Below, piece by piece: positions 60,080 to 64,000 of a stretch of 64,000 nt of DNA (within the stretch, counting starts at the first letter, position 1; each line of letters opens with the position of its first letter). Origin of the DNA: Stenopsyche tienmushanensis (Eukaryota; Arthropoda; Insecta; Trichoptera; Stenopsychidae); contig WACJ01000061.1 of assembly GCA_008973525.1 (NCBI GenBank), positions 1,054,001-1,118,000 on the forward strand, given 5' to 3'. The translations under genes were made by a program, and so were the position numbers. The notes under the pieces are model-generated. The model saw only the letters and a list, made by a program, of their open reading frames with translations, had not been told where the DNA came from and searched no databases.

Positions 60080-63000
60080 GCATCATCAGCTCAGGTATTA
60101 CCAGTAGACGCAGGATATGCGAAAGACGTACAAATTGGGTGTTGGACACCCCAATTTCCATGGTTTTGCCTTATCAAAGCATTTAATATGGGAGATTTAC
60201 ATGTTGTTTAGAAGATGTTGCATATAGAGAGTATTTGAATCAAGCCTGCAAGGATCGCAAGCAGGAGGTTCCATTGAGTAAGTCTGGCACGTCAGCGTGA
60301 CCGACGTGCTTTACAACTGCATTACTATGGAGAATTCCCGTTACGGCCGCCGACCCAAATACTTCAATTGGCCGCACGATGCGAGAAGAATTTCGTATGA
60401 GGTTGTATTTACAATTTTTCCATACGCGAGCTGATGACCAGCAAACCGTGACTATCGAATATTATGACCGGTTTCCGATAGCATCGTTTCTTGGACTAAA
60501 ATGCTCATCATGCCATATTCTGATTCTGCAGACGCTCTGCATTCCGTTACAGGACATAACAGTCGACCCACTGTCCGCAAGGAAAAAACGAAATCGAAAG
60601 GGAGTTAATAGCCGTGAACGATTTCAATGGACTCCGACAATGAAAGGTTCGTACCGCGTGTTTTGCATACGCCTATGGAATATGAAAGCGCTTTTAATTG
60701 GGATAATAAGGAAGTATGGCGATCGCAGAATGATCCGATCGCAAGAGTGATTAATGTCGGATTATAAAAAAGGAAAATGGTAGTCGTGCATTAAATTATG
60801 GTCGGGCTGCATCAGAGACGATTTCCAGCTGTGAGCACTCCAAACAACGCCGTATAATTCTTGGGACATGTGTTGTTGTACAAAAGAAACATTTGCTGAA
60901 GCATTATCGTTATGATATACTTAGATCTACATATCGCTGCCAGACGTCAATCTTGGATTCCAGATTCGGAAAGACCTCTCTTACTTCGGACATTCCCTTA
61001 AATTACAACCAGTATTTTTGGCTCGACGTCCTTTCATGGGTTACTAAAGCATTAAGTTGTTACACTGATAAAGCAACTTAACGTTGGTAGGATATTTTGG
61101 TTTTTTATCTATGTTCTTTTATTGAATCTGGACAAAAAAATTGAATTGAAAAGTGTGTCTATTCACGTGTGTGTGCGACAGAGACGACGAGAGTAGAAAC
61201 GATTCTCCCTCTCTCCAACCAACTTCTGCTTGGAGTTTCACTTTTCGTCTCGTTCAGCCAAATTTGCCCTATCACGTCTACAGAAGATATTGTCTTCAGT
61301 AAGATTAAGTTTTTTATTATAAAAACTTGTGCTTCGCCATCAGTGAACATTAATTTACAATAAAAATCATACATTTACTACGCAAACGCATTCATATTAT
61401 ATGATTTAAGGCACTCGTTGTAAATTATTCCACTTTTTTATGCTTGTATCAGACAAAATGTAAACATCAGCTTCTGCGATAAAACCTTCGAAGACCTTGA
61501 GTAATTATAAATCTGCATATGAAAGTGTGCATTGGTAAACAAATAGAATCATGGGTACGAAACAGTTGAAAAAGTGCAGACGGTATTTATAAGGTTAAGG
61601 AACGTTTCTGGCTTGTTATGTCTAAAAGTTATCGGTTTTTAAACATTTTTTTATGCGAAAAGTATTAAATATAGAATTGGTTGACTAAGCGATTTTTATT
61701 AAGCATAAAAATATTTTTTTAAGTTTGATGAAGTATGGTAGTGGAGTACGTATATCGGTGCGCGAGTGATGATATTCTTCACCACGGAAGTCCTAAGTCC
61801 CGGACAGATGATTTTCAGCAAAAAAATTAAACATAATTTTACTTTGTATATTATTGTGTATAGTTTGACCTATAGTTAAGAAGAAATATTGGAAAATAAA
61901 AAAATAGTGAGCCATCGTAGAAAAATGTGTATTTTTACCATCAATTTTTGTTTATTAATTAAAAAGTTTTGAATATTTTAAAATAATTATAGGTCAAACG
62001 ATGAAGACATTTATTTTACAAATGTTTGCTAAATTTCATAGAGAATGCTCGTTTAGGACATGTGGGAACACTTCCGTGAGCTATAAAAAAGTAGTTTTGT
62101 GTAGTAGTTTTCATGTCTTTTTTTAACGCGGTTTGCTTTAGGATATATTCACCGCATAAATCTAGAATTGAGTTTATGTTATTTTTATCAGCATTTTTAT
62201 TTTATGATCATGTCTTAAAAGTTATGATAGATAAAATAAATATGAAGAGTGTACTTATCCAAAAATAGGTTTGAAATAACTGTGTATCCAATATCCACAC
62301 CAATTGGACAGAATGAAACTTACCTGAAACAAGAAAAATAAATAGATTAATACATTTTTTTAAAGAAAATATAGTTTGAACATTTTAAAGCATATCAGAG
62401 ACAACAAGGCTCGACAATATTTGCTGAAAATTTACGATTAGTTGTGGGTGTGATCTATTTAAAATTGTAAATATTTCAAGTACTTAAAGCATTTTATTTA
62501 ATGACGATCTAAACCCCAACGAAGAAATAAGCTTTTGTATCAATATTGCTAGTTTTAAAAATAAAAGCGTAAAAACAGCTCTCACAAATAATAACCTCAT
62601 CTTCAGAAGAGATTAAGCTTTATGTTTAGATTTTAAATTGCTATATCTGACCGATGTTATTATATGAACGCTCACATTCTGATCTTTATCCGAGCTGAGA
62701 AATTCTTACCAACAGATTCTCTGCTTGATGGGACAAACCTTATAAGAACGAATATGTATAATAATACCTAAGACACATTATACAAGGCTCAAAATAGACA
62801 TTCAAATTAAAGACAAAATAATTGATCTTTAACACTTATGCTTCAGTAGCTCGATATATGTAGTCTTTATCTTATATGAATTAAATATTCAAAAAGATCC
62901 AACTTTTATACGAGATAAAATATATAGATAAACAGAACTGTTATCCAAGTGGAAATACCAGAAGATTGTTTTGAACAAATATGGACTGAAATATGTACAT

Positions 63001-64000
63001 ACATGACGTTGACATTTTACGAAGAAGCTCTAAAAACAAATTAATAAAATTAAAGTGTCCATATTTCAGCAAATCGTGTTTGCTTTGTGTTATTTTTGTG
63101 ATATAGTTATCGGCATCTGTTCAATTTACATGTTATCAATGATGATTATAAAGCATCCCATATAATTAAATAGAATATTAATTTATCAAAATTATTAAAT
63201 CTGTCAATTAAATCACTATAATACAGGCAGCGCCATATCAAATGTTACCAAATTTAAGCTATTAAAGCTTTGGAACCAAATATATCGCACGCCTATACAT
63301 GCTTTCGATCTTTCATCATCGACGAGAAGCAAGAGTTATTTTTGCCACCCTCAAATGTTATATACAGATTAAATTAAGCATACAAACAGATAGATGTTCG
63401 TTTTGAATACTTAATTAAATTGAAGTGATGATTTTTTTAGTCGCGAAGCATCAACGCTCCCAAATGAAAAAGCTCAATTTGGTCGTCCCAAATGCTTGAA
63501 AAATTGCATCGCGCAACATTTTCATCGGCCTATTTTGAAATCATGATTTTTATGCACTTATAGAGCTATGCCTAATGCAGAATCGACATTAACAAGTCAT
63601 AAATCGTCCGACTGCGCCAAAAATACGCCGTAATTGTGAAAAGCACCATTAAAAATTGCCAAAAACGCGAAGAAGCATCAATCATCTTCAGATTGTGCCG
63701 AGATTTATGGATATTCAGCAACTTTTGCCGAATTATTTTGTCACCGTTTGCGCAAGATGTGCATTTATGTCGCTCGATGCTTGCGTAATAAATTGTGGTC
63801 GCAGAACGAAATAGTCGTAAATGTTGGAGATTTTCGATATCAAAGCCGCGCCTAAATTTTCTTGACCCTAATGACTGCATGATTAATAAGGCATTGTTAC
63901 AGTATTCGCTATGGGATTATCTTGTTTTCGTTTCGAAATTATATCTCTGAAGCTACAGCGTGTGTGGTGTCTGATTAGCACAATATATCATTGGATAGAA
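60080..64000. other. No gene seen; contains ratchet site 2
   Basis: 60379-60750 is a 123-codon plus-strand ORF without known motif. 61600-63400 is strongly AT-rich. 63400-63900 has more balanced composition and a 102-codon minus-strand ORF with no recognised homology. Confidence 0.35.
62318..62343 (-). promoter_or_regulatory. Recursive-splicing (ratchet) site 2
   Basis: On the minus strand, ATTTATTTTTCTTGTTTCAG then GTAAGT (junction 62324|62323). Same architecture and orientation as the site at 46.68 kb, and about 15.6 kb upstream of it in the proposed intron. Confidence 0.58.

Larger units (their letters stand above)
22904..64000 (-). other. Probable 5' intron of the pseudokinase gene
   Basis: The acceptor at 22904-22903 needs an upstream donor, and none with a convincing exon is seen to its right. 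No intact host gene is recognised on either strand out to 64 kb. Two minus-strand ratchet-like splice sites lie inside. The first exon is therefore inferred to be outside the window, making the intron at least 41 kb. A missed small noncoding exon is possible. Confidence 0.5.

Noticed and set aside
60379..60750. 123-codon ORF
   Set aside because: No recognisable domain, no promoter or splice context; length is possible by chance in this GC-richer patch.

Overview
The window looks like nuclear DNA of an insect (order not resolved). It is AT-rich, its genes are split by phase-consistent GT-AG introns, and it holds decayed mariner, R1/Jockey-like, Helitron-like, Harbinger-like and piggyBac-like repeats. 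There is no bacterial operon, CRISPR array, rRNA or convincing tRNA.

Left third (1-22.9 kb): three protein-coding genes could be assembled exon by exon. (1) A PWWP2A-type chromatin reader on the minus strand: three exons (7772-7576, 2671-1210, 1022-858) give 607 codons, and a fourth exon at 557-459 may provide an alternative C-terminus. (2) A sideroflexin (best match SFXN2) on the plus strand: six coding exons, 8891-12764, 327 aa. Genes 1 and 2 diverge from one intergenic stretch of roughly 0.7 kb with a GC-rich first exon on the PWWP2A side, so they may share a promoter. (3) A PEAK1/PRAG1-family pseudokinase on the minus strand: five coding exons, 22863-17939, 1491 aa, whose catalytic motifs appear lost.

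Right two thirds (23-64 kb): no intact host coding exon was recognised. The last acceptor of gene 3 (22902) has no first exon in view, so this block is probably its giant 5' intron. Two near-perfect minus-strand ratchet sites (pyrimidine tract, CAG, then GTAAGT) at 46683/46682 and 62324/62323 fit recursive splicing of that intron. This is the observation I rate highest.

The rest is mobile-element history. There is a nearly complete but frameshifted mariner with inverted repeats (36399-37606) and a deleted mariner inserted in another repeat (43400-44013). Two roughly 200-bp palindromic MITEs have TTA target duplications (38057-38256, 59049-59246), the second nested in a larger MITE. Several MITE families end at TTAA, and a MITE family is rich in GCATAAAAA motifs. 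One retroposon has a 12-bp target duplication. Paired LINE 3' ends, Helitron-like dimers and several unnamed repeat families are also present. A TE-poor block at about 24.8-28.5 kb is the best place to look for regulatory sequence.
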